The position numbers and the translations under genes were made by a program. From Mucilaginibacter aquatilis (GTDB lineage: Bacteria > Bacteroidota > Bacteroidia > Sphingobacteriales > Sphingobacteriaceae), in NCBI RefSeq assembly GCF_009755275.1, contig NZ_WQLA01000001.1, forward strand, positions 924,578 through 988,577: a DNA stretch of 64,000 nt. Direction: 5' to 3'. Under the pieces are notes generated by a model. That model was not told the DNA's origin, made no database searches, and saw only the letters and a program-made list of their open reading frames with translations. Positions 35,878-44,311 of this stretch are shown piece by piece; position 1 is the first letter of the stretch; every line of letters starts with the position of its first letter.

Positions 35878-36921
35878 ATGAGAATACTCTACTCCAGCAA
35901 ATTAAATCATTTTTGTGCTCTTTTTTTTATTGCAGTCCTACTTAGCGCATGTAAATCTGATAAAAAGAAGATTGATGTAAGCAACATCGATTTGGAAGTG
36001 CGCATTGAGCGCTTTGATCATGATTTTGATCAAATGCGGTCGAAACCAATGGTGCAGCAGGCAGCCGTTTTGCAGCAAAAATACGGGCCGTTTTACGCCG
36101 ACTTTATTGAGCGCATACTGGAAGCTGGTAGTATTGCCGATACCAACTACCTTGCCAACATACGCCAGATTATTAATGGTAAACCGTACCTAGATCTTAA
36201 GCACGAGGTTGATTCGGTATTCCCCGATTTGAATAAGCAGAATGAAGCACTTACCGATGCCTTCAAACGTATAAAGTATTATTTTCCAAACAAGCAGTTG
36301 CCTAAAGTGTATGCCTACTTCTCGGGTTTCCAGGCGCAAACTACCTTGGGTAATGGCTACATAGGTATTGGGCTCGATCAATTTTTGGGTTCAAAGTCAA
36401 AATTCTACCCGGCGTTGGTAAATACTTATCCTCAATATATATCGCGCAGGTTTACGCCTGAAAATATTGCACCGCGTGTAATTGAGGGTATTATCAGGGA
36501 AGATATGTTCCCCGAAAAAGATGCCGATAAATCATTACTGGCAAAAATGGTTTACGAAGGCAAGATGATGTACTTAATGGATGTATTACTGCCCGACGTA
36601 GCCGACAGTGTAAAAATAGGTTACACTACAAAACAAATGGAATGGAGTAAGGCATTTGAAAGTAACATATGGGGATATTTTTTAGAAGAAAAATTACTGT
36701 ACGAAACTGACTATCAAAAACTCCAGAAATATTTGAATGAAGCTCCCTTTACGCCGGGCTTGGGCGAAAAAAATGAATCGGCTCCTAAGCTGGCTATTTA
36801 TACAGGGTGGCAAATTGTAAAGCAGTACATGATAAAACATCCTGATACTACCGTACAACAGTTATTGGCCCTTAATAATGCGCAAAAGATCCTTGATGAG
36901 GCCAGCTATCATCCTAAATAA
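35878..36921 (+). CDS. gldB: gliding motility lipoprotein GldB
   Basis: Lipoprotein of 347 residues (LLSAC lipobox, Cys25) matching GldB: DLEVRIERFDHDF just after the lipidated Cys, AYFSGFQAQTTLGNGYIGIG, LDQFLGSKSKFYP and GEKNESAPKLAIYTGWQIVK near the end. GldB is required for gliding in Flavobacterium; its molecular role in the T9SS/gliding machine is still unclear. gldC, its usual neighbour there, is not seen in the 136 bases that follow; the transcript ends at the shared terminator. Confidence 0.88.
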   Translation: MRILYSSKLNHFCALFFIAVLLSACKSDKKKIDVSNIDLEVRIERFDHDFDQMRSKPMVQQAAVLQQKYGPFYADFIERILEAGSIADTNYLANIRQIINGKPYLDLKHEVDSVFPDLNKQNEALTDAFKRIKYYFPNKQLPKVYAYFSGFQAQTTLGNGYIGIGLDQFLGSKSKFYPALVNTYPQYISRRFTPENIAPRVIEGIIREDMFPEKDADKSLLAKMVYEGKMMYLMDVLLPDVADSVKIGYTTKQMEWSKAFESNIWGYFLEEKLLYETDYQKLQKYLNEAPFTPGLGEKNESAPKLAIYTGWQIVKQYMIKHPDTTVQQLLALNNAQKILDEASYHPK

Positions 36922-37000
36922 ATCACCAATGTGCCCTTTGGAGCTTGAAAACCTCATGCAGCAAGACAATAGCCGACTGCTATTCGTTAAATATTCCCAT

Positions 37001-37040
37001 AAAAAAAGAGCTTACCGGCAATCAGTAAGCTCTTTTTTTT
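37001..37040. terminator. bidirectional terminator after gldB
   Basis: 15-base perfect pairing of 37001-37015 (A-run plus GAGCTTAC) with 37025-37039 around a nine-base loop; T and A tails on both sides. Shared by gldB and the convergent small membrane gene. Confidence 0.9.
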
Positions 37041-37057
37041 ATATACTGGAATTAATA

Positions 37058-37267
37058 TTAATCTCTTGCGCCTAATATTGCAAAAACACCTTTTAACGAA
37101 ATGATGATACCAATTACCAAAATGATGTTTGAGATGCTGGTGAATATAAAACCGTGACCAAAAATTTCATCAAGGAAACGGAAAAATACACCTACTATAC
37201 CAATAATGGTAGCTACTGATAAGATAACGTAAATGTTTACAGCATTAGCTTTTTGCATCGAACTCAT
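37058..37267 (-). CDS. small membrane protein, unknown
   Basis: 69-residue protein with two hydrophobic helices: VNIYVILSVATIIGIVGVFF and SNIILVIGIIISLKGVFAIL, joined by a short charged loop with FLDEIFGHG. No known family. It has a -7 element just upstream and a terminator downstream, so it seems a single-gene unit. Coding is supported by the regular helices, not by homology. Confidence 0.65.
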   Translation of the reverse strand: MSSMQKANAVNIYVILSVATIIGIVGVFFRFLDEIFGHGFIFTSISNIILVIGIIISLKGVFAILGARD

Positions 37268-37288
37268 GGTAATTGCTATTAGTTAGCG

Positions 37289-37296
37289 CAAAAATA
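37289..37296 (-). promoter_or_regulatory. promoter -7 element
   Basis: Minus-strand TATTTTTG, 21 bases upstream of the small membrane protein start at 37267. Confidence 0.4.
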
Positions 37297-37335
37297 TAAA
37301 TGTTTAACTAAAATGCAGCATTTGTTTACACATTT

Positions 37336-38226
37336 TTAAGCTGCGTTTGCAGATAAGGTTGGTTTTCGCTTGTATGCACGGTATACCAGTAAACCACCTA
37401 TACCCAGCACAACAAATACCCATAAATGCATTAAGCCTATAAACAAGGATGCAAACAATTCCCATCCATCTGTTATGGCAAGCCATAAGCGGTTAACAAT
37501 TGGTAATTGATAAGCACCTGTATTATTGTTGGCAATAATCTCCTGACTAATGGTGTTACTTTGATAAAGGCTTAATTCAACAACACTATATTTAATTGAA
37601 TTATCAATACGAGCGTTAGCTACTTTCTCATCTGCCATGTCATCCTTAAGTTTTAACATAGCGTCAGTCTCTTTCACCGTCGGTTTCCACTTATCCTGTT
37701 TATGATCTATTATCATCCTGTTTTGATGCTTCAATTGATTGGAAAGGTAATCCAGAGTTTTATCTTCTATATCCATTTTACGCACATTGATGTAAACTCC
37801 TAAGCGGCTTACATCATTTAAAAATGACTCAAGGTTTTGAGGGGGCACCTGTACGGTTATGTCAGCTGTTAATGTAAAAGCAGCTATGTGTTTCAGTGAG
37901 TCAATATCGTTTGTTCGCATGTCTTCATCATTAGTAACAGTTGACTCCATGTTATAATGAGTAATCATACCACCATGTGTACGCGCAATTGTTCCAACCT
38001 TCTCTCCCGATGCTTGCACGTTGCTTACTTTAAAACGCATTTGGGCAGTTTTCACAATTTTTCTTCCGGCTTGCTCATTACTGCTAATTAATGTTTCGCT
38101 ATTATCCGAAATTGTATCTGCCGAAGCTGAACTTTGGTCGGATGAGCTAGATTTATCCATTCCGCCTTTACAAGCTCCAAAAAGGCAAAGCACGGCCAGG
38201 AGCACCAATAAGTTACTCATTTTCAT
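37336..38226 (-). CDS. DUF4349 lipoprotein
   Basis: Protein of 296 residues with lipobox FGAC (Cys19), a Ser/Asp-rich linker and the DUF4349 body: RKIVKTAQMRFKVSNVQASG, GGMITHYNME, then VQVPPQNLESFLNDV and a membrane-proximal helix; it ends with one transmembrane segment (about 262-285) and a basic tail. DUF4349 proteins are membrane-associated with unknown role. It lies alone with its own promoter element upstream. Confidence 0.85.
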   Translation of the reverse strand: MKMSNLLVLLAVLCLFGACKGGMDKSSSSDQSSASADTISDNSETLISSNEQAGRKIVKTAQMRFKVSNVQASGEKVGTIARTHGGMITHYNMESTVTNDEDMRTNDIDSLKHIAAFTLTADITVQVPPQNLESFLNDVSRLGVYINVRKMDIEDKTLDYLSNQLKHQNRMIIDHKQDKWKPTVKETDAMLKLKDDMADEKVANARIDNSIKYSVVELSLYQSNTISQEIIANNNTGAYQLPIVNRLWLAITDGWELFASLFIGLMHLWVFVVLGIGGLLVYRAYKRKPTLSANAA

Positions 38227-38271
38227 AACATTAAAATTTAAATGATTTTATTATTGATACCGCTTACCCAC

Positions 38272-38279
38272 CAAAAGTA
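38272..38279 (-). promoter_or_regulatory. promoter -7 element
   Basis: Minus-strand TACTTTTG, 45 bases upstream of the DUF4349 start at 38226. Confidence 0.4.
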
Positions 38280-38330
38280 ACCTATGTTATTTGCTTGTGA
38301 CAGCTTTGTTACATTAATAAACAAGAGCGT

Positions 38331-38361
38331 AAAACAAAAAAAGCCGGACAGGCGCCCGGCT
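38331..38361 (-). terminator. terminator of atp operon
   Basis: On the minus strand AGCCGG / CCGGCT (38356-38361 and 38342-38347) with an eight-base loop, then T-rich tract reading from 38341 down to 38331. It follows the atpG stop at 38386. Confidence 0.75.
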
Positions 38362-38385
38362 ATTAGCATATATTCAAGTTTATAA

Positions 38386-39279
38386 TTATCCGTTTGAAAG
38401 GGCAGCGGCACCGCTTACAATCTCTGTAAGCTCGGTGGTAATAGCCGCCTGGCGTGCCTGGTTATATGAAAGTTTTAAAGCTTTCAATAGGTCACCGGCA
38501 TTATCAGTTGCCTTATCCATTGCAGTCATACGTGCTCCATGCTCAGATGCGTTAGAATCTAATACGGCACGGTACAACTGAATTTTAATGTTTTTTGGAA
38601 TTAACTGCTCAACAATTGCCTTTTTTGATGGCTCTAAAATGTAATCAGTTTGATCGGCAGTGCTTTTGGTAGCTTTGGTGTCAGCTTCGGCTTTAGGTAC
38701 AGGCAACAATTGCTCGGTAACAAGCACCTGCATTGCAGCATTGCGGAAGTGGTTATAAACCAATTCAACACGGTCATACTTACCATCAACAAAACCCTGC
38801 ATTATAGCCTCAGTAATTTTTGATACGTTTAAGAAGTCAAGATTACTGTAAACTTCATTATTATCACCAATTACATTGTATTTGCGTTTGGTGTAATAAT
38901 CCTGTGCTTTACGGCCTATGGCTACTATTGAAACGTTACCTGCCTGCAACTGCTCGCTGTACTTTTCGGCAATGATGTTGTTAGCGGTTTTAATGGCATT
39001 GGTATTGAAAGCACCTGCCAAACCACGGTTTGAGGTAACAACAACAACCAGTACACGAACCGGTTCGCGCTCCTGCAAATATGGTGAAGCGCCATCCTCA
39101 ATACTTGCCGAAAGGTTTGCCAGCATTTCCTTAAGCTTGGTAGCATAAGGGCGTAACTGCACAATAGCGTTGGTAGCTCTCTTCAGCTTAGCTGCCGAAA
39201 CCATTTTCATGGCCTTGGTAATTTGCTGTGTTGAGTTTACCGATGCAATACGGTTTCTTACTTCTTTTAAATTAGCCAT
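38386..39279 (-). CDS. atpG: ATP synthase F1 gamma subunit
   Basis: Central rotor shaft of F1, turned by the c ring. 297 residues. Starts NLKEVRNRIASVNSTQQITK, the N-terminal helix, and ends with the paired C-terminal helix EHGARMTAMDKATDNAGDLL and QARQAAITTELTEIVSGAAAL, both strongly conserved. Last gene of the operon here. It is separated from atpA by an 87-base spacer made of repeated AGTA-type words and is followed by a terminator; atpD and atpC, the usual partners, do not follow. Confidence 0.96.
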   Translation of the reverse strand: MANLKEVRNRIASVNSTQQITKAMKMVSAAKLKRATNAIVQLRPYATKLKEMLANLSASIEDGASPYLQEREPVRVLVVVVTSNRGLAGAFNTNAIKTANNIIAEKYSEQLQAGNVSIVAIGRKAQDYYTKRKYNVIGDNNEVYSNLDFLNVSKITEAIMQGFVDGKYDRVELVYNHFRNAAMQVLVTEQLLPVPKAEADTKATKSTADQTDYILEPSKKAIVEQLIPKNIKIQLYRAVLDSNASEHGARMTAMDKATDNAGDLLKALKLSYNQARQAAITTELTEIVSGAAALSNG

Positions 39280-39366
39280 GCTTTGTGAGTAGAAAGTATC
39301 GAGTAAAAAGTAGTAAGACTGCTTCCTGCTACTTTTTACTTTTTACTAAGTACTTAGTACTAAATA
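39280..39366. repeat. palindromic word-repeat spacer between atpA and atpG
   Basis: Contains the 12-base inverted repeat AGTAAAAAGTAG / CTACTTTTTACT (39302-39313 and 39329-39340) and a separate 14-base perfect palindrome ACTAAGTACTTAGT (39345-39358). The words AGTA and ACTTTTTACT recur. It looks like a mobile or amplified intergenic repeat inside an operon; no similar stretch was recognised elsewhere in the window. Confidence 0.6.
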
Positions 39367-40941
39367 TTAATATTTTGCTGTAAGTTCTTTAGCTACGGTT
39401 TCCAGTACGCTGGTTAAGCTATCGTCAAATTTACCCGCTTTAAGTGCTTTTAACACCTCAGGATGACGTAACTCCATTTGGCTGGTAAACTCGTTTTCGA
39501 ATTCACGTACTTTGTTTACAGGTACATTACGCATTAAGCCTTTTGTACCTAAGTAAATAACAGCCACTTGTTTTTCAACCGATACCGGAGAAAACTGACC
39601 TTGTTTCAAAATCTCTACGTTACGTGCGCCTTTGTCCAATACGTTTTTAGTAGCGGCATCAAGGTCTGAACCGAATTTAGAGAAAGCCTCTAACTCGCGG
39701 TATTGAGCCTGATCAAGCTTTAAGGTACCGGCAACTTTCTTCATTGATTTGATTTGCGCGTTACCACCTACACGTGATACCGAAATACCTACGTTGATAG
39801 CCGGACGTACACCTGCGTTAAACAAATTCGATTCTAAGAAGATCTGACCATCAGTAATTGAAATTACGTTGGTTGGAATATAAGCAGAAACGTCACCAGC
39901 TTGAGTTTCGATAATTGGAAGCGCAGTTAATGAACCACCACCTTTTACCAAATGCTTGATTGATTCAGGTAAGTCGTTCATGTCTTTAGCAATCTCATCG
40001 TTGGCGTTGATTTTAGCGGCACGCTCTAATAAACGGCTGTGCAGGTAAAATACGTCACCTGGGTAAGCCTCACGGCCCGGTGGACGACGAAGTAATAATG
40101 ATACCTCACGGTAAGCAACAGCTTGTTTAGACAAATCATCATAAACAATCAACGCCGGACGACCGGTATCACGGAAGTACTCACCAATAGCAGCACCGGC
40201 AAACGGAGCAAAGAACTGCATTGGAGCAGGTTCTGCAGCACTTGCAGCAACTACAATAGAGTAAGGCATAGCGCCGTTCTCTTCAAGGGTGCGTACAATG
40301 TTAGCAACCGTAGATGCTTTTTGACCGCAAGCTACGTATATACAAATTACAGGCTCGCCTGCAGCATAAAATTCTTTTTGGTTGATGATGGTATCAATAC
40401 AAACCGCAGTTTTACCAATCTGACGGTCGCCAATTACCAACTCACGCTGACCACGACCAATTGGAATCATTGCATCGATAGCTTTGATACCGGTTTGTAA
40501 TGGCTCGTTAACCGGCTGACGGTAAATTACACCCGGAGCTTTACGCTCTAAAGGCATATCATAAGTTTCGCCGGCAATAGGGCCTTTACCGTCAATTGGC
40601 TCACCTAAAGTGTTTACCACACGGCCAAGCATACCCTCACCTACTTTAATAGAGGCAATTTTGCTGGTACGTTTAATAGTATCACCTTCTTTAACACCTT
40701 CAGAAGAACCTAGCAATACCACACCTACGTTGTCTTCTTCAAGGTTAAGTACTATACCTTGCAAGCCGTTGTCAAATTCAGCCAACTCGCCGTACTGTAC
40801 TTTTGTTAAGCCATAAACACGGGCAATACCATCACCTACCTGGAGTACGGTACCCACTTCTTCTAATTCAGATTCTGACTTAAAGCCCGACAACTGCTCA
40901 CGCAGGATGGCCGATACTTCGTCTGGTCTAACCTCTACCAT
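39367..40941 (-). CDS. atpA: ATP synthase F1 alpha subunit
   Basis: Non-catalytic nucleotide-binding subunit of F1. 524 residues. The P-loop at 171-178 reads GDRQIGKT, whereas GDRQTGKT is nearly universal; the codon is ATT. Further markers: [30 protein letters not shown], the [21 protein letters not shown] region and [20 protein letters not shown]. Length and ends are normal. It lies 38 bases downstream of atpH. Confidence 0.97.
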   Translation of the reverse strand: MVEVRPDEVSAILREQLSGFKSESELEEVGTVLQVGDGIARVYGLTKVQYGELAEFDNGLQGIVLNLEEDNVGVVLLGSSEGVKEGDTIKRTSKIASIKVGEGMLGRVVNTLGEPIDGKGPIAGETYDMPLERKAPGVIYRQPVNEPLQTGIKAIDAMIPIGRGQRELVIGDRQIGKTAVCIDTIINQKEFYAAGEPVICIYVACGQKASTVANIVRTLEENGAMPYSIVVAASAAEPAPMQFFAPFAGAAIGEYFRDTGRPALIVYDDLSKQAVAYREVSLLLRRPPGREAYPGDVFYLHSRLLERAAKINANDEIAKDMNDLPESIKHLVKGGGSLTALPIIETQAGDVSAYIPTNVISITDGQIFLESNLFNAGVRPAINVGISVSRVGGNAQIKSMKKVAGTLKLDQAQYRELEAFSKFGSDLDAATKNVLDKGARNVEILKQGQFSPVSVEKQVAVIYLGTKGLMRNVPVNKVREFENEFTSQMELRHPEVLKALKAGKFDDSLTSVLETVAKELTAKY

Positions 40942-40979
40942 TTTAATTTTTTATTTTAGTATAAGTGTGTGTAATAATA

Positions 40980-41525
40980 TTAAATCACCTTTTGGGTGAA
41001 ATCCTTTTTCAAGTTTTTAAGGCTGGTTGCCACCGATGTATCAATCTGGCGGTCACCTACTTTTAAAACAAAGCCGCCAATAAGGGCTGGGTCAACTTTC
41101 TCTTTCAAAATCACCTCGCCGCCGGCTAAGGCTTTAACCTCGTTAATAATCTGTAGCCTGTTAGCTTCAGAAAGCGCAGTAGCAGAAGTTACGGTTGCCT
41201 TTACAATGTTCTTTTTCAAGTTGTATTGGTTTATAAACTCACCAGCAGTTGGATAAAGTAAGTCTGCACGGCTTTTATTAACCATTATCTTAAAAAAGGC
41301 ATCAGTCGAAACATCTACCTTACCTGAAAATATGCCTTGCAGCACTTTCAGTTTTTTATCATGCGAAATAATAGGATTGCGTAAAACAGCCTGTAACTGG
41401 GTATTGGCCTTCAATGTTTCCACAAAAAAGGTCATATCCTGTTTAATAGCTTCCAAATTATTTTTCTCCTCAGCCAAATCAATTAACGATTTAGCGTAAC
41501 GGGATGCAACTGTTATTTCAGACAT
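40980..41525 (-). CDS. atpH: ATP synthase F1 delta subunit
   Basis: Links F1 to the peripheral stalk. 181 residues, all-helical N-terminal domain starting ASRYAKSLIDLAEEKNNLEA and the C-terminal ALIGGFVLKVGDRQIDTSVA signature followed by LKNLKKDF. Typical length. It lies between atpF and atpA, and the spacer to atpF (41526-41603) contains repeated TTCA/GGTGAA-type words. Confidence 0.95.
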   Translation of the reverse strand: MSEITVASRYAKSLIDLAEEKNNLEAIKQDMTFFVETLKANTQLQAVLRNPIISHDKKLKVLQGIFSGKVDVSTDAFFKIMVNKSRADLLYPTAGEFINQYNLKKNIVKATVTSATALSEANRLQIINEVKALAGGEVILKEKVDPALIGGFVLKVGDRQIDTSVATSLKNLKKDFTQKVI

Positions 41526-41603
41526 ATTGTTTAGTGGTGAATGGTTGAATGCAGAGTGGTTAATTGTTAAAGACTAACCGCCTACCATTTACTATTCACA
41601 AAC
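41526..41603. repeat. word-repeat spacer between atpF and atpH
   Basis: On the minus strand the spacer begins with GTGAATAGTAAATGGTAG and ends with the related ATTCAACCATTCACCACTAA; both flanks are built from ATTCACC/GTGAAT-type words, giving an imperfect inverted arrangement around a central GTCTTTAACAATTAACC. It resembles the other atp spacer in being built of short words, but the words differ. Confidence 0.45.
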
Positions 41604-42113
41604 TTATTTAATTTTAACTTCTTTTAATAAGTCGGCTACAAGTTCGTCTTGAGCATTTTTGTTGTCAAACTCTCTGCGTAATACCTTCTCGGCAATTTCA
41701 ATAGAAAGCGTAGCCACCTGATTCTTAACATCAGCCATGGCAATTGCCTTAAGGCTGTTAATTTCAAGTTTGGCATTTTCTATCATCTTGTTACCTTCAA
41801 TGTTTGCTACATTTTTAGCTTCGGCAACAATCTGATCTTTTAAAATCTTAGCTTCACGTAAAATCAAATCACGCTCAGCACGGGCTTCTTTAAGTAATTG
41901 CTCATTCTCGTTAGTTAAACGGGCCATTTCCTCTTTGGCGGCTTCCGCTTTAAGTAACGCGTCTTCAATTGAACGCTCACGATCGCTGATAGCGCTCATG
42001 ATAGGTTTCCAGGCAAATTTAGCCAACAGGATAAGTAAGATGATGAACGCAACAGCAGCCCATACTACAAATCCTAAATGATCATTTAATAAACCTTCAA
42101 ATAATTGTTCCAT
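41604..42113 (-). CDS. atpF: ATP synthase F0 b subunit
   Basis: Peripheral-stalk subunit, 169 residues. One N-terminal membrane helix (about 12-30, VVWAAVAFIILLILLAKFAW) then a long charged coiled-coil rich in Ala, Glu and Lys (KPIMSAISDRERSIEDALLK to the end), as expected. It lies downstream of atpE after a 151-base gap that holds a terminator-like hairpin. Confidence 0.95.
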   Translation of the reverse strand: MEQLFEGLLNDHLGFVVWAAVAFIILLILLAKFAWKPIMSAISDRERSIEDALLKAEAAKEEMARLTNENEQLLKEARAERDLILREAKILKDQIVAEAKNVANIEGNKMIENAKLEINSLKAIAMADVKNQVATLSIEIAEKVLRREFDNKNAQDELVADLLKEVKIK

Positions 42114-42202
42114 TTATATGAATATTGTTAGATAAACCAACACTTTATTTAACTTACAAATCCCTAGTTATAGACGCATAATCGCGAAAATTTAAAAGGG
42201 TT

Positions 42203-42239
42203 AAAAAACCTTACCTGCCGCCAACCGCTGCAAGTAAGG
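42203..42239 (-). terminator. intra-operon terminator/attenuator after atpE
   Basis: Minus-strand hairpin: CCTTACTTGC (42239-42230) pairs with GCAGGTAAGG (42218-42209) with one G-U, around an 11-base loop, followed by six T (42208-42203). It sits between atpE and atpF, within the operon, so partial termination would raise atpB/atpE transcript over downstream genes. Confidence 0.7.
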
Positions 42240-42264
42240 CTTTAGCTTTTGAGGCTGGGAAAAA

Positions 42265-42477
<213 letters not shown>

Positions 42478-42521
42478 TTAATTTAAAGTTAAATATAGTG
42501 TATAATTATTTACAAAAATTA

Positions 42522-43601
42522 TTAATGATGATGCTCTTCAACAGCAGTACCGATAAACAGGGCGGTAAGCATGGTAAAGATGAAAGCCTGAAGAAATGCT
42601 ACCAACAACTCCAACACATCCATAAATAATACGAACAGGATAGATACCGGCGCAATCCACAGTGTTTTAAAGATGAATATCAATGATATCAAACTCAACA
42701 CAATGATGTGACCTGCCGAAATGTTAGCATACAAACGAATCATTAATGCAAACGGGCGCGATATAACACCAATTAGCTCCACCGGAATCATGATTGGGTA
42801 TAACCAAACAGGTACCGGTGGCATAAATATGTGTTTCCAGTAATATTTGTTGGCACTAAAGTTAACCACAAGTAATACAATGAATGAAAACACAAAAGTG
42901 AAAAGGATATTACCGGTAACGTTAGCGCCACCCGGGAATATTGGCACCAAACCTAACAGGTTGTTAATCCATATAAAAAAGAATATGGTTAACAAAACCG
43001 GCATGTAACGCTCGTAACGGTAGCCAATGTTAGGGCGTGCAATTTCGTCACGCACAAACATAATTACAGGCTCGATGATTGACTGTAAACCTTTAGGCGC
43101 TTTACCCACACGTTTTTTGTATGATGCAGCAACACTAAAGAAGATGATGAACAGCAGTGTACCTGCAATCCACATAGCTAATACGTTTTTTGTAATCGAA
43201 AAATCGTAAATATGGCTTGATGCCTCTTTATCTACTTCTCCTTCGGCATTTACTACACGAATTTTGTCATCGATAAGCTTGTAAGTATAGTACTTACCCT
43301 GGTAAGCTTCATGACCGTGATGAAACCCTGCTCCTGAGAAAAACTCAGTTCCTTTGTCGGTAAATAAAATTATCGGTAGAGGCAACGAGGTTTCACCCCA
43401 TAAATGCCAATAGTGTGAATCGGCAATGTGTTCAAGTATGGCAGTAGTAGGATTAAAGGCTTCCTGTTCTGCATTTTTGGCCTCAGCAGTGTGTTCTTCG
43501 TGCTGTATAGCAAAAGTTTTACACGTGGTTAGTGTAAAAAAGACACCTAAAATTAAGCTAAGGAAAAGTTTTTTTGAGTTCAAAATGTGCCTAAAATCCA
43601 T
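42522..43601 (-). CDS. atpB: ATP synthase F0 a subunit
   Basis: Stator subunit with half-channels. 359 residues from the ATG at 43601 (an in-frame TTG at 43604 is less likely). It has an N-terminal signal-like helix and a long polar N-terminal extension (about 28-130) not found in E. coli but common in Bacteroidota. The conserved Arg is in FALMIRLYANISAGHIIVL. It ends with a His-rich EEHHH. Confidence 0.95.
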   Translation of the reverse strand: MDFRHILNSKKLFLSLILGVFFTLTTCKTFAIQHEEHTAEAKNAEQEAFNPTTAILEHIADSHYWHLWGETSLPLPIILFTDKGTEFFSGAGFHHGHEAYQGKYYTYKLIDDKIRVVNAEGEVDKEASSHIYDFSITKNVLAMWIAGTLLFIIFFSVAASYKKRVGKAPKGLQSIIEPVIMFVRDEIARPNIGYRYERYMPVLLTIFFFIWINNLLGLVPIFPGGANVTGNILFTFVFSFIVLLVVNFSANKYYWKHIFMPPVPVWLYPIMIPVELIGVISRPFALMIRLYANISAGHIIVLSLISLIFIFKTLWIAPVSILFVLFMDVLELLVAFLQAFIFTMLTALFIGTAVEEHHH

Positions 43602-43616
43602 CAATTTGTGAGATTT

Positions 43617-43997
43617 TTACTTTTTGTTTTGGACGCGCAAGTTACTCAACAAACTGTAAATTTCAAAGGCCGTATAAAATAAATACAGATAAAAATAGTT
43701 GAGTACAAAAACAATGTCATTTACCTTGTATTTACGCATATAAATAAGGGCAATTGTCATGCAGAAAATAAGCTTTAAAGTGGTGGCTCCTAAAAATATT
43801 TGTCCACCCAAAGTATCGTTTTGCTTTTGCCCCCAAATCACACCAAGGCATATCAAAAAGGTAAGCGACGAAAAAAACTGGAATATCAGCCAAAAGCCGG
43901 GTATAAGCAATTTTCCCTGCCCGGCATAATCAGCTATGGCAGGTGGTAGCGCAATTAACAAAGTACATATGCCAAAGGCAATAAAAAACCTTTTCAA
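43617..43997 (-). CDS. small membrane protein upstream of atpB
   Basis: 126 residues with about four hydrophobic helices (FFIAFGICTLLIALPPAIAD, LIFQFFSSLTFLICLGVIWG, LGATTLKLIFCMTIALIYM, IVFVLNYFYLYLFYTAFEI). It occupies the place where AtpI stands in other F-ATPase operons and is probably an assembly or ion-supply factor, but I do not see AtpI motifs. The start is TTG at 43997, which overlaps the AtpZ stop in TTGA (43994-43997), so the two are translationally coupled. Confidence 0.75.
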   Translation of the reverse strand: MKRFFIAFGICTLLIALPPAIADYAGQGKLLIPGFWLIFQFFSSLTFLICLGVIWGQKQNDTLGGQIFLGATTLKLIFCMTIALIYMRKYKVNDIVFVLNYFYLYLFYTAFEIYSLLSNLRVQNKK

Positions 43998-44191
43998 TCT
44001 TTAAGCGATTTAACAACCAGGTAAAGTGATATAAAAACACCAGCTAACGATAGTATGGCCGTTACCCAAAGTGTAGTGTGACCGCCGCGCTTATCAAGCT
44101 CATAACCGGCAAAGGTAAGTACGCCTATAATAAGTATCATTTGAAAAGCAATACCAGAGTATTTTATATAACTATTTACAGGTTTACTCAT
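43994..44191 (-). CDS. AtpZ/AtpI-like ATP synthase accessory protein
   Basis: 65 residues with two membrane helices: YSGIAFQMILIIGVLTFAGY and LWVTAILSLAGVFISLYLVV, joined by ELDKRGGHTT. The GxxFQ-type first helix and short loop suit the AtpZ family of small proteins at the head of F-ATPase operons, thought to help c-ring assembly or magnesium supply. It is the first gene of the atp operon, with a -7 element upstream. Confidence 0.85.
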   Translation of the reverse strand: MSKPVNSYIKYSGIAFQMILIIGVLTFAGYELDKRGGHTTLWVTAILSLAGVFISLYLVVKSLKD

Positions 44192-44241
44192 GAGTATGTT
44201 GCTATATATATTTTAACGAGGGTGCTTTTGTAAACTGAGTG

Positions 44242-44249
44242 CAAATTTA
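44242..44249 (-). promoter_or_regulatory. promoter -7 element of atp operon
   Basis: Minus-strand TAAATTTG, 50 bases upstream of the atpZ start at 44191. It lies in the 120-base spacer shared with the divergent porW/sprE-like gene. Confidence 0.45.
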
Positions 44250-44311
44250 CAAAACGGGTTACAGAGTATTTAGTAAATTAGCATGGCTTTTTAAAAACCA
44301 TTACATTTAAG

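Noticed and set aside
36922..37057. Possible gldC after gldB
   Set aside because: No frame of suitable length or motif; the region holds only the terminator and trailing bases.
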